Shown one piece after another: positions 4,376 to 9,824 of a stretch of 11,226 nt of DNA. The notes under the pieces were generated by a model. That model had not been told where the DNA came from. It saw only the letters and a list, made by a program, of their open reading frames with translations, and did no database searches. The stretch comes from an uncultured Lachnospiraceae bacterium (GTDB taxonomy: Bacteria > Bacillota > Clostridia > Lachnospirales > Lachnospiraceae), in contig CALAEX010000265.1 of assembly GCA_937891165.1 (NCBI GenBank), forward strand, positions 1 to 11,226. Reading direction: 5' to 3'. Numbering within the stretch: position 1 is the first letter of the stretch; each line of letters begins with the position of its first letter. The position numbers and the translations under genes are program-made.

Positions 4376-6625
4376 TTAAATTCCTAAATCCGCTCTGCTT
4401 TTTGTACTTCTTCCTACTCCCACTCTAGCACAACCTAATACATTTGTGAATAGATTGGCTAAACTATCACAATTAGATACTAATACTCCATTTGCATAAT
4501 AACATCCTGCTTCTTCTACTGTTAAATTATATACTGGTATTTTTTTCTTTTCTTTGCATTCTAGCGTTGATTTTTCTGCATTCTGGTGAGCATAAGATTC
4601 TTGAGTTGTTAGTTGAGTGAAATATTTTTTTGCAGACTTTACATATCCTATCTTTTCTATAAATAATTGCTTTTTGTTGGCATGAGAGCGAGCAATACTT
4701 TGCTGCTGCCATTCTTGCTGTGTATTCTTTTTTACACCATTCACATATTCTTTGTTCTTCATATTTGTTTTTAAGTATACTTCTTTTTGCATGTTGTCTA
4801 TGCCACTCAATTCCTTCTGGACTACTGTGCCATGCTTTACATTTTTGTTGTCTTTCTGAATTTCCTCGCATTTGTTCAGAAAATTTTTCCCTAAATTTAG
4901 GATTTTCCCACATTTGTTTCGCATGTTTTGATAAATGTTCCCTAGCTGAAACACACTCCAAGTTTTCAATGTCATTATTATCTGTATTTTTGTCTTTATG
5001 ATGTATTTGATATCCTTTAGGGATTGGTCCATTGTAATATTCCCACACAGCTCTATGTAACTGCGTGCATTTTTTTCTTTCTTTGTTTGTTGTAGTATAT
5101 TCAAAGTAGTATTTGCTTTTTGGGTTTCTTTTATATTTTTTTCCATTAAATTCAATAATTTTTTCTTCCATTTTATCAATCCTCCTAAAGATATTATATC
5201 ATACTCTTTAAGACTTGTAAACGTATCAATAGGCTTGAATTTATTTTGTTTACTATTAAATACTTTATGTTTTGGTGTTATTTTTAGCCCATCCTTTTCT
5301 ATTATTTCTTTATATCCAGTAATTCCGCAATCTACTACTTTTCTTAATCCAAGAGGAGTAATAACCTTCATTCCTCTTCTTATATCTTTTATTTTTTTCC
5401 ACCCAAATTCTGTTGCTATTAGTGTATTTTCTTCAAAACATGAATCATCATGTTGCTTTCCTTGTACGCTAGGAGACTGATTAAATTTTGTTAATTCATC
5501 TATGAAATCGTTGTACATTTTGTGATTTCTTATTAATTTCCTTTCTTTTATCAATAATCTGTAATCACTAGTAGCTGCTCCTTTTATTGCTCCTTGACAT
5601 GCAAGGATTCTATCTAATTTTGATTTTGTTGTTGGAACTTTACTCCATGTTATATTACATCTATAATTCTTCTTCTTTAATTCCTCTTCAACTTTTTCTG
5701 CATACATATCTCCACCATTATTAGCTTCAAAATGGCATGTTGTAATTTGATAATTTATTATCGCGTTTACTACCATAGGGATTGTTTCTTCTTTTTTTCC
5801 TTGACTAAATATTACATCAGTTAAGTAAACATCATGATTGTCATATTCTGAACATATAGGCATAGCAAGGCTATCTCCTCCACCCCATGCAACGTCAACT
5901 GCTGCAATTCTTCGTTCTAATCCGTAATCAGGCTCTTCTAAGAATTTTGTTAATTCTTCTTCACTAAATACAATTCCCAATCTTTCAATCGGGTGCTGTT
6001 GTATTAAGCATTCAAAGCTTACTGTGTCCATCAAATCTTTATCTTCTAGTAACTGTTCTGTTGTTAGCGCAAATCCATATTTGTAATTGAAATTTGTTTC
6101 ATTATTTTCATTTAACCCAGGTACTCTTATTACTTCTATTCTGTCAGGGTCTTTTTCTTGATAGTATTTAATTATTCTTGATAATGGGTCATTTATACTA
6201 AAGATTGTTCCTATAATTAACAATTTACAATTTCCTTGCATACGTTTTTTTAGTGTTCCTGTAAATTCTTCCCATTTCTTATCTAGTACATCTTTATTTC
6301 TTGCTTCTTCAATGTTCTTTATTAAATCGTCTACATAAAGAACATTGTGAGCTCTCGTTCTACCTGTGATTCCTCCATCAAAACCACAGCAATATAGTGT
6401 GTATTCTGAGTGAGGCTTATTTTTATCATCATTCCTGTAATCCAAGCTCATGGTTTCTGCACTTTTTAATACATTCTTTAATTTAGGAAATATTTTTTGA
6501 AAATTCCCATTTTCATCTTCTACCAAAGTCATAATACCATTGTAAAATTTATCTTTCGCTATTGAAGCGGAATAAGAAACCATCATATTAGGTAAATCAG
6601 GAGATTTGCCAACACAGAATGACAT
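4376..6625 (-). CDS. terL: Large terminase, main part, interrupted by an intein
   Basis: This frame holds most of the DNA-packaging motor subunit, which hydrolyses ATP and cuts concatemeric DNA. ATPase motifs are Walker B-like VLYVDD (residues 95-100) and the coupling motif IIGT (137-140). RNase H-like nuclease acidic residues are D244 in AAVDVAW, E300 in HFEANNGG, and HDDS at 392-395 continuing after the intein as CDSLA. The P-loop lies in the preceding frame (6633-7103): reading flows on if one base is skipped at about 6635, giving ELR-KRFMSF. ATG 6625 has no ribosome binding site, so it is probably not a real start. Intein residues are 396-718, and the spliced tail is 31 residues. Joined and spliced, TerL would be about 585 residues. 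Packaging function depends on both splicing and resolution of the frame break. Confidence 0.9.
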   Translation of the reverse strand: MSFCVGKSPDLPNMMVSYSASIAKDKFYNGIMTLVEDENGNFQKIFPKLKNVLKSAETMSLDYRNDDKNKPHSEYTLYCCGFDGGITGRTRAHNVLYVDDLIKNIEEARNKDVLDKKWEEFTGTLKKRMQGNCKLLIIGTIFSINDPLSRIIKYYQEKDPDRIEVIRVPGLNENNETNFNYKYGFALTTEQLLEDKDLMDTVSFECLIQQHPIERLGIVFSEEELTKFLEEPDYGLERRIAAVDVAWGGGDSLAMPICSEYDNHDVYLTDVIFSQGKKEETIPMVVNAIINYQITTCHFEANNGGDMYAEKVEEELKKKNYRCNITWSKVPTTKSKLDRILACQGAIKGAATSDYRLLIKERKLIRNHKMYNDFIDELTKFNQSPSVQGKQHDDSCFEENTLIATEFGWKKIKDIRRGMKVITPLGLRKVVDCGITGYKEIIEKDGLKITPKHKVFNSKQNKFKPIDTFTSLKEYDIISLGGLIKWKKKLLNLMEKNIKETQKANTTLNILQQTKKEKNARSYIELCGNITMDQSLKDIKYIIKTKIQIIMTLKTWSVFQLGNIYQNMRNKCGKILNLGKNFLNKCEEIQKDNKNVKHGTVVQKELSGIDNMQKEVYLKTNMKNKEYVNGVKKNTQQEWQQQSIARSHANKKQLFIEKIGYVKSAKKYFTQLTTQESYAHQNAEKSTLECKEKKKIPVYNLTVEEAGCYYANGVLVSNCDSLANLFTNVLGCARVGVGRSTKSRADLGI
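4527..5171 (-). CDS. HNH homing endonuclease nested out of frame in the intein
   Basis: A complete 214-residue endonuclease in a different frame from the surrounding intein. The N-terminal part includes the HNH core: LHRAVWEYYNGPIPKGYQIH (residues 38-57), then HHKD (57-60), IENLECVS (68-75) and REHLSKH (77-83). A middle segment has WHSSPEG, and the C-terminus carries two Cys4 zinc-finger-like motifs (C143, C146, C160, C164 and C177, C180, C194, C198), probably for DNA recognition. AGGAGG lies 9 bases before the ATG and a strong promoter sits just upstream, so it is expressed on its own. Its stop overlaps the start of intein block F, so the gene fills exactly the slot of an endonuclease domain. 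The likely role is cutting intein-free terL to spread the element; cleavage specificity is not visible. Confidence 0.92.
   Translation of the reverse strand: MEEKIIEFNGKKYKRNPKSKYYFEYTTTNKERKKCTQLHRAVWEYYNGPIPKGYQIHHKDKNTDNNDIENLECVSAREHLSKHAKQMWENPKFREKFSEQMRGNSERQQKCKAWHSSPEGIEWHRQHAKRSILKNKYEEQRICEWCKKEYTARMAAAKYCSLSCQQKAIIYRKDRICKVCKKIFHSTNNSRILCSPECRKINARMQRKEKNTSI
5181..5221 (-). promoter_or_regulatory. Promoter and ribosome binding site of the nested HNH gene
   Basis: TTTACA (5216-5221), a 17-base spacer ending in TGA, and TATAAT (5193-5198) form an extended -10 promoter; AGGAGG at 5181-5186 lies 9 bases before ATG 5171. Predicted transcription starts near 5186, giving a very short leader as at the head-operon promoter. 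All these bases are also intein coding sequence (around LKEYDIISLGG). Confidence 0.75.
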
Positions 6626-6629
6626 AAAT

Positions 6630-6641
6630 CGTTTACCGCAA
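6630..6641 (-). other. terL: +1 frame break in terL after the P-loop
   Basis: The upstream frame ends GAA TTG CGG TAA (stop 6633-6635); skipping the T at 6635 continues with AAA CGA TTT ATG and yields TELR-KRFMSF. The site is the rare codon CGG followed by TAA. It could be a one-base insertion in the phage, a sequencing error, or a programmed +1 shift. No obvious stimulatory structure or Shine-Dalgarno-like element was recognised. Confidence 0.8.
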
Positions 6642-7103
6642 TTCAGTTTTTCCAGTACCTTGCGGCATGGAAATTGTCATTACTCCTTTAGGTTTATAAT
6701 AGAATCTTTCTAGCTTCTTCGCTATTGGTCCTAATACTGATGTCCTTGGAGCAATAAATTGCTTTTCCGGTGCTATCCCAAATTCTATGGCTATCGCATA
6801 ATAACTAAATAAATATCCAGCTAAATAGTAATAATTATTTTTCATTATTTCTATTGCCTTTATTTTATTTTCATCTTCTATTTCTTGTAATGCCTTCGGA
6901 ACATATTTGGTTATCTCTATTCCCATTTCAATGCTCTTCGAATACTCTAAATCCTTTATTTCTACATTATACTTAACTCTGTCTTCATCTTTTTCATTCT
7001 CTTTATAATAGTATCTCAAAGCATCCATTTGTTGTAATTTAGCAAAAGCATTAGTCTCATGAGGCAAATGCTTTTCTAATTTTTCTATTTCTACTTCGTA
7101 CAA
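6633..7103 (-). CDS. terL: Large terminase, N-terminal part with the P-loop
   Basis: This frame encodes about 156 residues of TerL: a charged helical N-terminal region, a Tyr-rich helical stretch, and finally MPQGTGKTEL, the ATP-binding P-loop, directly before the stop. Alone it cannot be a working ATPase because the rest of the fold lies in the next frame. The start chosen is TTG at 7103 (protein beginning LYEVEIEKL, read as Met), because GGGAGG lies 7 bases before it. An ATG at 7118 is in frame but has no ribosome binding site and would itself contain this GGGAGG. The gene follows a 59-residue Cys-containing gene and a small hairpin. No classical small terminase gene is recognisable upstream. 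Confidence 0.85.
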   Translation of the reverse strand: MYEVEIEKLEKHLPHETNAFAKLQQMDALRYYYKENEKDEDRVKYNVEIKDLEYSKSIEMGIEITKYVPKALQEIEDENKIKAIEIMKNNYYYLAGYLFSYYAIAIEFGIAPEKQFIAPRTSVLGPIAKKLERFYYKPKGVMTISMPQGTGKTELR

Positions 7104-7120
7104 TCTTATCCCTCCCATAG

Positions 7121-7148
7121 AAAAAGAACCCTATGTCAATAAGGTTCT
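7121..7148 (-). terminator. Weak terminator or attenuator before terL
   Basis: Minus-strand AGAACC (7148-7143) pairs with GGTTCT (7130-7125), with a 12-base loop containing the stop codon of the 59-residue gene, followed by TTTT (7124-7121). The six-pair stem and short T-run suggest partial termination at most, possibly lowering terL expression relative to the small genes upstream. Confidence 0.4.
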
Positions 7149-7315
7149 ACTTTATTGTTCTCTTTTATAAATTTATCGCAACCATGACATTTTTTTCCGT
7201 AACTTCTGGATATATTATTAAAGCATATATCATCATATTTAAGCCTGCACTCATCTATGTTGTCTACTTTTTCTCCCATTATATCCGATTCGTTCCAAAA
7301 AATCAATCTGCTCAT
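7136..7315 (-). CDS. Small Cys-containing hypothetical protein
   Basis: A 59-residue protein that I do not recognise. It has an acidic N-terminal half (WNESDIMGEKVDNIDEC) and four Cys at 23, 31, 43 and 46, the last pair as CHGC, so binding one zinc ion is plausible. AGGAGG lies 9 bases before ATG 7315 and overlaps the TAG of the preceding ribbon-helix-helix gene, which indicates translational linkage. It lies directly upstream of terL, where a small terminase gene is often found, but the sequence shows no helix-turn-helix and is too short to argue for that role. Confidence 0.72.
   Translation of the reverse strand: MSRLIFWNESDIMGEKVDNIDECRLKYDDICFNNISRSYGKKCHGCDKFIKENNKVEPY
7278..7306 (-). 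promoter_or_regulatory. Possible internal promoter ahead of terL
   Basis: TTGATT (7301-7306), 17 bases, TATAAT (7278-7283) inside the 59-residue gene; transcription would start near 7271 and could supply terL. The surrounding sequence is AT-rich, so a chance match is possible. Confidence 0.4.
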
Positions 7316-7328
7316 GGCAATACTCCTC

Positions 7329-7514
7329 CTAGTAAATGCTTTTATCTTTTAAAAGTTTTACCCCTTCCGTTACATAATCGTTCATGCTCTTGTAATTGCC
7401 TTCTTCTCTCGATTTATTACTTAATTCAGTTAACCAGTCATAGTATTCTTTAGGTAATCTTACTGTTGTCTTTACTACTAACCCAGTCTTTTCTTTATTT
7501 ATTTTATTCGCCAT
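7329..7514 (-). CDS. Ribbon-helix-helix DNA-binding protein
   Basis: A 61-residue protein with the Arc/MetJ-type pattern. The short beta strand KTTVRLP (residues 15-21) would pair in a dimer and touch DNA bases, followed by helix YYDWLTELSNKSREEG and a second helix beginning SMNDYVTEGVKLL. These proteins are usually dimeric repressors or cofactors binding short inverted repeats. The inverted repeats at 3953-3971 and 4133-4154, or the one at 8479-8498, are conceivable operators, but that link is only inference. AGAGGAAA precedes ATG 7514; the gene follows a 76-residue gene after 12 bases and overlaps the ribosome binding site of the next. Confidence 0.82.
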   Translation of the reverse strand: MANKINKEKTGLVVKTTVRLPKEYYDWLTELSNKSREEGNYKSMNDYVTEGVKLLKDKSIY

Positions 7515-7526
7515 AGCTTTTCCTCT

Positions 7527-7757
7527 CTACTCTTTAGGTACTTCTATTATTATTGTTTTTCTCATTTCTACTTTCATTCCACTTATTACAATATCTATGT
7601 TATTTAGAACTTCTTGCGCTCTTTCAAATGAAGAATATTTCATTAACACACATTGTTTAGTCCTATCTAATGATGATACTACTAAAAAATTTCCGGTAAC
7701 TTCTAATATATCATTCATTTTTACTATACTTTTATCGGTTCTAAAATATATATCCAT
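7527..7757 (-). CDS. Hypothetical phage protein, 76 residues
   Basis: Not recognised. The sequence alternates beta-like segments (ILEVTGNFLVVSS, CVLMKY) with a helix (FERAQEVLNNI) and a C-terminal beta strand MRKTIIIEVPKE, suggesting a small alpha/beta fold. No Cys pairs, membrane segments or catalytic motifs are seen. AGAGGTG lies inside the end of the preceding gene, whose stop is one base from this ATG, so the two are translationally coupled. It belongs to the small-gene operon between dut and terL. Confidence 0.7.
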   Translation of the reverse strand: MDIYFRTDKSIVKMNDILEVTGNFLVVSSLDRTKQCVLMKYSSFERAQEVLNNIDIVISGMKVEMRKTIIIEVPKE

Positions 7758-7758
7758 A

Positions 7759-7944
7759 TTATTTTTTCACCTCTATCAATTCATCTGGTCTATAACAACC
7801 TCTATATTTTCCAAAATTAACTAAGTAATAGTTACCATATTCATAATATGCTACTATTTTCCCTTGTTTATATCCATATGTTTGTGACCTTCTTCCTATG
7901 TGTGCTACTTTTTGAACTTTTACATGTGTGCCTATATCCATCAT
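7759..7944 (-). CDS. Hypothetical small beta-barrel-like protein
   Basis: A 61-residue basic protein with the look of an SH3/KOW-type barrel: GTHVKVQK (residues 5-12), KQGKIVAYYEYGNYYLVNFG (26-45) and YRPDELIEVK (51-60). The final PDELI is common at the end of such small barrels. Nucleic-acid or protein binding is possible; no specific role can be given. AGGAGG precedes two successive ATG codons (7944 and 7941), with spacing fitting either. It lies 16 bases after dut and directly before the 76-residue gene. Confidence 0.72.
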   Translation of the reverse strand: MMDIGTHVKVQKVAHIGRRSQTYGYKQGKIVAYYEYGNYYLVNFGKYRGCYRPDELIEVKK

Positions 7945-7960
7945 TTAAAAGCCTCCTAAA

Positions 7961-8437
7961 CTATTTGCTGGTTGAGCCAAAGCCTCCAACTCTTTCTCCT
8001 ACAGCTTCATCATCTTCTGTTATTAAATATTTCATAAAGATTGCTTGCGCAAATCTTTCTCCTGCTTTTATTTCTATATCATAATTATTTGGATTATATA
8101 ATTTAACAAATATATGCCCCTCATTGTTTTCGTTATTGTAATAGTCTTTATCTACTACTCCTATTGTATTTGCTAATCTAACATTGTGTTTAAATCCTAA
8201 AGAGCTTCTTACATCTATTAACAATACTTCATCTTCGTTCATATCAACTTTTAGCAATGTTGGTATTTTTAGTGTCTCTCCTTTTTTTAATACTAAATCA
8301 AAAGGACTATAAATATCGTACCCTGCTGAATATTTAGTTGCTCTTTTAGGCAATTCTAAATTATTATACCATGTTTCATCATATCCTGTTTGGAATCTAT
8401 GATATTCTTGCAAACTTATTTTCTCAAATTTTCTCAT
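7961..8437 (-). CDS. dut: dUTP pyrophosphatase (trimeric dUTPase)
   Basis: A 158-residue enzyme hydrolysing dUTP to dUMP and pyrophosphate, which keeps uracil out of replicating phage DNA and supplies dUMP for dTTP synthesis. All five motifs of the trimeric family are present: I SAGYDIYSP (residues 37-45), II DVRSSLGFK (75-83), III NTIGVVDKDYY (90-100) with the catalytic Asp at about 96, IV AGERFAQAIF (125-134) and V RVGGFGSTSK (149-158). The C-terminal arm has Val-Gly where Gly-x-x-Gly is more usual, a mild variation. The chosen start is ATG 8437 because AAGGAG lies 8 bases upstream; an in-frame ATG at 8458 has no ribosome binding site and lies near the predicted transcript start (8453) of the promoter at 8460-8488. 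Confidence 0.95.
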   Translation of the reverse strand: MRKFEKISLQEYHRFQTGYDETWYNNLELPKRATKYSAGYDIYSPFDLVLKKGETLKIPTLLKVDMNEDEVLLIDVRSSLGFKHNVRLANTIGVVDKDYYNNENNEGHIFVKLYNPNNYDIEIKAGERFAQAIFMKYLITEDDEAVGERVGGFGSTSK

Positions 8438-8459
8438 ATCGCTATCTCCTTCTTTCATA

Positions 8460-8498
8460 ATTATATATTATTTCTTCTACGAAAACAATACTTTTCGT
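8460..8498 (-). promoter_or_regulatory. dut promoter with inverted repeat over the -35 box
   Basis: TTGTTT (8483-8488), 17 bases, TATAAT (8460-8465), with the start predicted near 8453. An inverted repeat ACGAAAA/TTTTCGT (8479-8485 with 8492-8498, 6-base spacer) covers the -35 box and could be an operator. It has no T-run, so it is unlikely to be a terminator. Confidence 0.55.
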
Positions 8499-8737
8499 TA
8501 ATATTCAATTAAAAAGAATCTTCCGTAATCCCATATATCACTCTTGTAAAACCTCTTGCCATTTATTATTATATCGGCTACCGGTATTCTTATGTAATCA
8601 TCTAATGTCGCAAAATATGTTAGTTTTAACAGTCCTGTTGTTGCTCCTTTCGGAATCTCCATTGTCCAACCTTTTGGGATTAATACTACTCCATTTGTAT
8701 CTAACTTAAATTCTTCTAAATCGTATTCTTTTTGCAT
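8498..8737 (-). CDS. Hypothetical phage protein, 79 residues
   Basis: Not recognised. It is rich in beta-prone segments (GVVLIPKGWTMEIPKGA, LLKLTYFATL, YIRIPVADIIING) and ends KSDIWDYGRFFLIEY, so a compact beta fold is likely. There are no Cys, membrane segments or catalytic motifs. AGGAGG sits 6 bases before ATG 8737, immediately after the stop of the 78-residue gene, which shows coupling. The stop lies at the edge of the inverted repeat ahead of dut, so this gene closes the segment upstream of the dut promoter. Confidence 0.72.
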   Translation of the reverse strand: MQKEYDLEEFKLDTNGVVLIPKGWTMEIPKGATTGLLKLTYFATLDDYIRIPVADIIINGKRFYKSDIWDYGRFFLIEY

Positions 8738-8746
8738 TTTTTCCTC

Positions 8747-8983
8747 CTAGTTTAAGTGTGGTATATGTTTTCTTTCCTCTTCCAATATATCACACTTTTC
8801 TGGAGCTTTGTATATTTTTTCTAATAATTCTAAATTTTCTAAAAAACTTATTGTTACGCTTAACATTTTATCACTTGGAATACTTGGAAATGCCTTATAT
8901 AATTCTGTTGTGAATTTGTTTATTGATAAACTCCTGTTTATTCCTTTTATCATTACTTCCTCTAATTCTTCTGGTTTTTCCAT
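8747..8983 (-). CDS. Hypothetical helical protein, 78 residues
   Basis: Not recognised. A mostly helical, mildly acidic protein with ELEEVMIKGINRSL, FTTELYKAFPSIPSDKML and SFLENLELLEKIYKAP as likely helices; the middle resembles a small winged or three-helix fold, but no helix-turn-helix can be assigned with confidence. AGGTG precedes ATG 8983. It follows the two-segment membrane protein gene after about 30 bases, and its stop is followed within a few bases by the ribosome binding site of the 79-residue gene. Confidence 0.7.
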   Translation of the reverse strand: MEKPEELEEVMIKGINRSLSINKFTTELYKAFPSIPSDKMLSVTISFLENLELLEKIYKAPEKCDILEEERKHIPHLN

Positions 8984-9015
8984 ATTTACACCTACTTTCT
9001 AAATGTCCACTTATC

Positions 9016-9327
9016 TTATCTTGACTTTTCGTTTCTTTCTTTTAGTCTCTCTGTACACATATCGTCTACTTCCTCTCTGCTGCAACTACACTTTTCTGCC
9101 AATATCTCTTGTTGAACATCACATAATATTTCCAACATCTTTACAACTTGATTCTTCATTTCTATTGTAAACATATCTATTACAAATATCCACACTAGTA
9201 TTCCTGCTAATGTTCCTAATATTTCTTTCGAGATTACGCCAGCTATAATTAATAATGTTCCAGCTAACACCTCTAATAATATTCCTACTTTTGTTCCTAA
9301 TGGCATGCTCTTTATGTTTATTTGCAT
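9016..9327 (-). CDS. Small membrane protein with two transmembrane segments
   Basis: A 103-residue protein with two adjacent hydrophobic helices, about residues 13-33 (GILLEVLAGTLLIIAGVIS) and 36-53 (ILGTLAGILVWIFVIDMF), separated by a three-residue turn. A charged C-terminal tail of about 50 residues carries Cys at 69, 80, 82 and 91. It would insert in the host membrane as a hairpin. Holin-like architecture is possible, but no lysin gene is adjacent, so this stays open; a superinfection or membrane-anchoring role is equally possible. The ATG at 9327 shares one base with the TAA of the preceding 44-residue gene (TAATG), and GAGGAGG in that gene's end is its ribosome binding site. Confidence 0.75.
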   Translation of the reverse strand: MQINIKSMPLGTKVGILLEVLAGTLLIIAGVISKEILGTLAGILVWIFVIDMFTIEMKNQVVKMLEILCDVQQEILAEKCSCSREEVDDMCTERLKERNEKSR

Positions 9328-9461
9328 TATTTTTCCTCCTCACATCTTTCCATAAACCAATAATTCTCGCCTTTGTCAAACTCCCAGTTAGATTCATGTC
9401 TCCAACACTTCTTCTTGCACTCTTTACTTACACAATATGTTTTATCAAAACTAGCTTTCAT
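9327..9461 (-). CDS. Very small Cys-rich protein, 44 residues
   Basis: A 44-residue protein with Cys at 10, 15 and 19 (CVSKECKKKC), then WRH, Trp-rich NWEFDKGENYWF and a final Cys at 39. Together with His22 this could form a small metal-binding site; the family is not recognised. GGAGG lies about 7 bases before ATG 9461, within the last codons of the preceding 62-residue gene, which it overlaps by 11 bases. Its stop overlaps the next start by one base. This tight coupling at both ends supports it as real despite its size. A competing 92-residue frame across the same DNA lacks a ribosome binding site. Confidence 0.7.
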   Translation of the reverse strand: MKASFDKTYCVSKECKKKCWRHESNWEFDKGENYWFMERCEEEK

Positions 9462-9639
9462 ATAGGTCCTCCATCCTTTGGATTATGTTCTCTAATGCTT
9501 CGATTTTTCTCTTCTTTAAGTCTCTTATTCTTTTTCCACCTTCTCTTAACTGCTCCTCTGGTTCAATTAAGCAATCCGCTTCTAAGTCACATTGTAAATC
9601 AAACAATATCATCTTTATTAATCCTATGTCTTCTTTCAC
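9451..9639 (-). CDS. Hypothetical coiled-coil protein, 62 residues, GTG start
   Basis: Not recognised. An acidic, helical protein (IGLIKMILFDLQCDLEADCL, then a Lys/Arg/Glu-rich helix RIRDLKKRKIEALENIIQRM) that probably forms a coiled coil. The start is GTG at 9639, with GGGAG at the end of the preceding Cys-rich gene as ribosome binding site. The 3' end overlaps the 44-residue gene by 11 bases. Confidence 0.65.
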   Translation of the reverse strand: MKEDIGLIKMILFDLQCDLEADCLIEPEEQLREGGKRIRDLKKRKIEALENIIQRMEDLYES

Positions 9640-9641
9640 TT

Positions 9642-9821
9642 TTATTCTCCCTTCTTGTAACAGAAATTACTACATTTTCTGATTACATCTACATGCATTT
9701 CTAATATTAATTTGTCTGTTTTGTTACAATATTTTACTTTGCCATTAATTATTTCAAAATTTTCACAATTAATACACCTTACTTCTGTTTGTGTTTGTAA
9801 TATTTTATCTTTAAGAGACAT
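9642..9821 (-). CDS. Small four-Cys putative zinc-binding protein, 59 residues
   Basis: A 59-residue protein with CINC (residues 16-19), a Cys at 32 after KVKY, and CSNFC (50-54). This is the spacing of a small treble-clef or zinc-ribbon-like module of the kind often seen as a short hypothetical in phages. DNA, RNA or protein binding is plausible but unproven. GGAGG lies 8 bases before ATG 9821, inside the last codons of the preceding gene, and the stop lies 2 bases before the GTG of the next. It is one of four small Cys-motif proteins in the window. Confidence 0.75.
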   Translation of the reverse strand: MSLKDKILQTQTEVRCINCENFEIINGKVKYCNKTDKLILEMHVDVIRKCSNFCYKKGE

Positions 9822-9824
9822 ATT

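Larger units (their letters stand above)
4472..5440 (-). mobile_element. Intein inside the terminase nuclease motif
   Basis: A 323-residue intervening protein element in the terL frame. Block A starts with nucleophile Cys396 (CFEENTLIAT), then GWKKIKDI and GMKVITPLG; block B is GLKITPKHKVF with Thr450 and His453. The C-terminal block is VYNLTVEEAGCYYANGVLVSN (residues 698-718), ending in the cleaving Asn before the +1 extein Cys. The residue before that Asn is Ser, not the usual His, as in some phage inteins. Excision would restore HDDS-CDSLA, the third metal-binding motif of the nuclease. Apart from an N-terminal part of about 90 residues and the last about 20, the frame overlaps an HNH gene and encodes Lys/Asn/Gln-rich sequence of no recognisable fold. 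It is open throughout, as splicing requires. Confidence 0.9.

Noticed and set aside
4376..6625. Group I intron as explanation for the HNH gene in terL
   Set aside because: Both edges of the insertion show intein protein blocks with Cys and Asn splice residues, and the host frame remains open throughout, which fits protein splicing instead.
6618..6640. Two-subunit terminase with reinitiation at ATG 6625
   Set aside because: The split would separate the P-loop from the helix it caps, and there is no ribosome binding site for the second start. A frame break within one protein is far more plausible.
9016..9327. Firm holin call for the two-segment membrane protein
   Set aside because: Only the membrane topology supports it; no endolysin is nearby and the Cys-rich tail is not typical.
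9119..9397. 92-codon minus-strand frame across the membrane-protein and 44-residue genes
   Set aside because: It has no ribosome binding site, an Arg/Asn-rich product without any pattern, and conflicts with two well-supported genes whose start signals interlock.
9255..9704. 149-codon plus-strand frame with hydrophobic product
   Set aside because: It is antisense to four real small genes. Its Leu/Phe/Ser-rich composition is the expected mirror of A-rich minus-strand coding, and no ribosome binding site precedes it.
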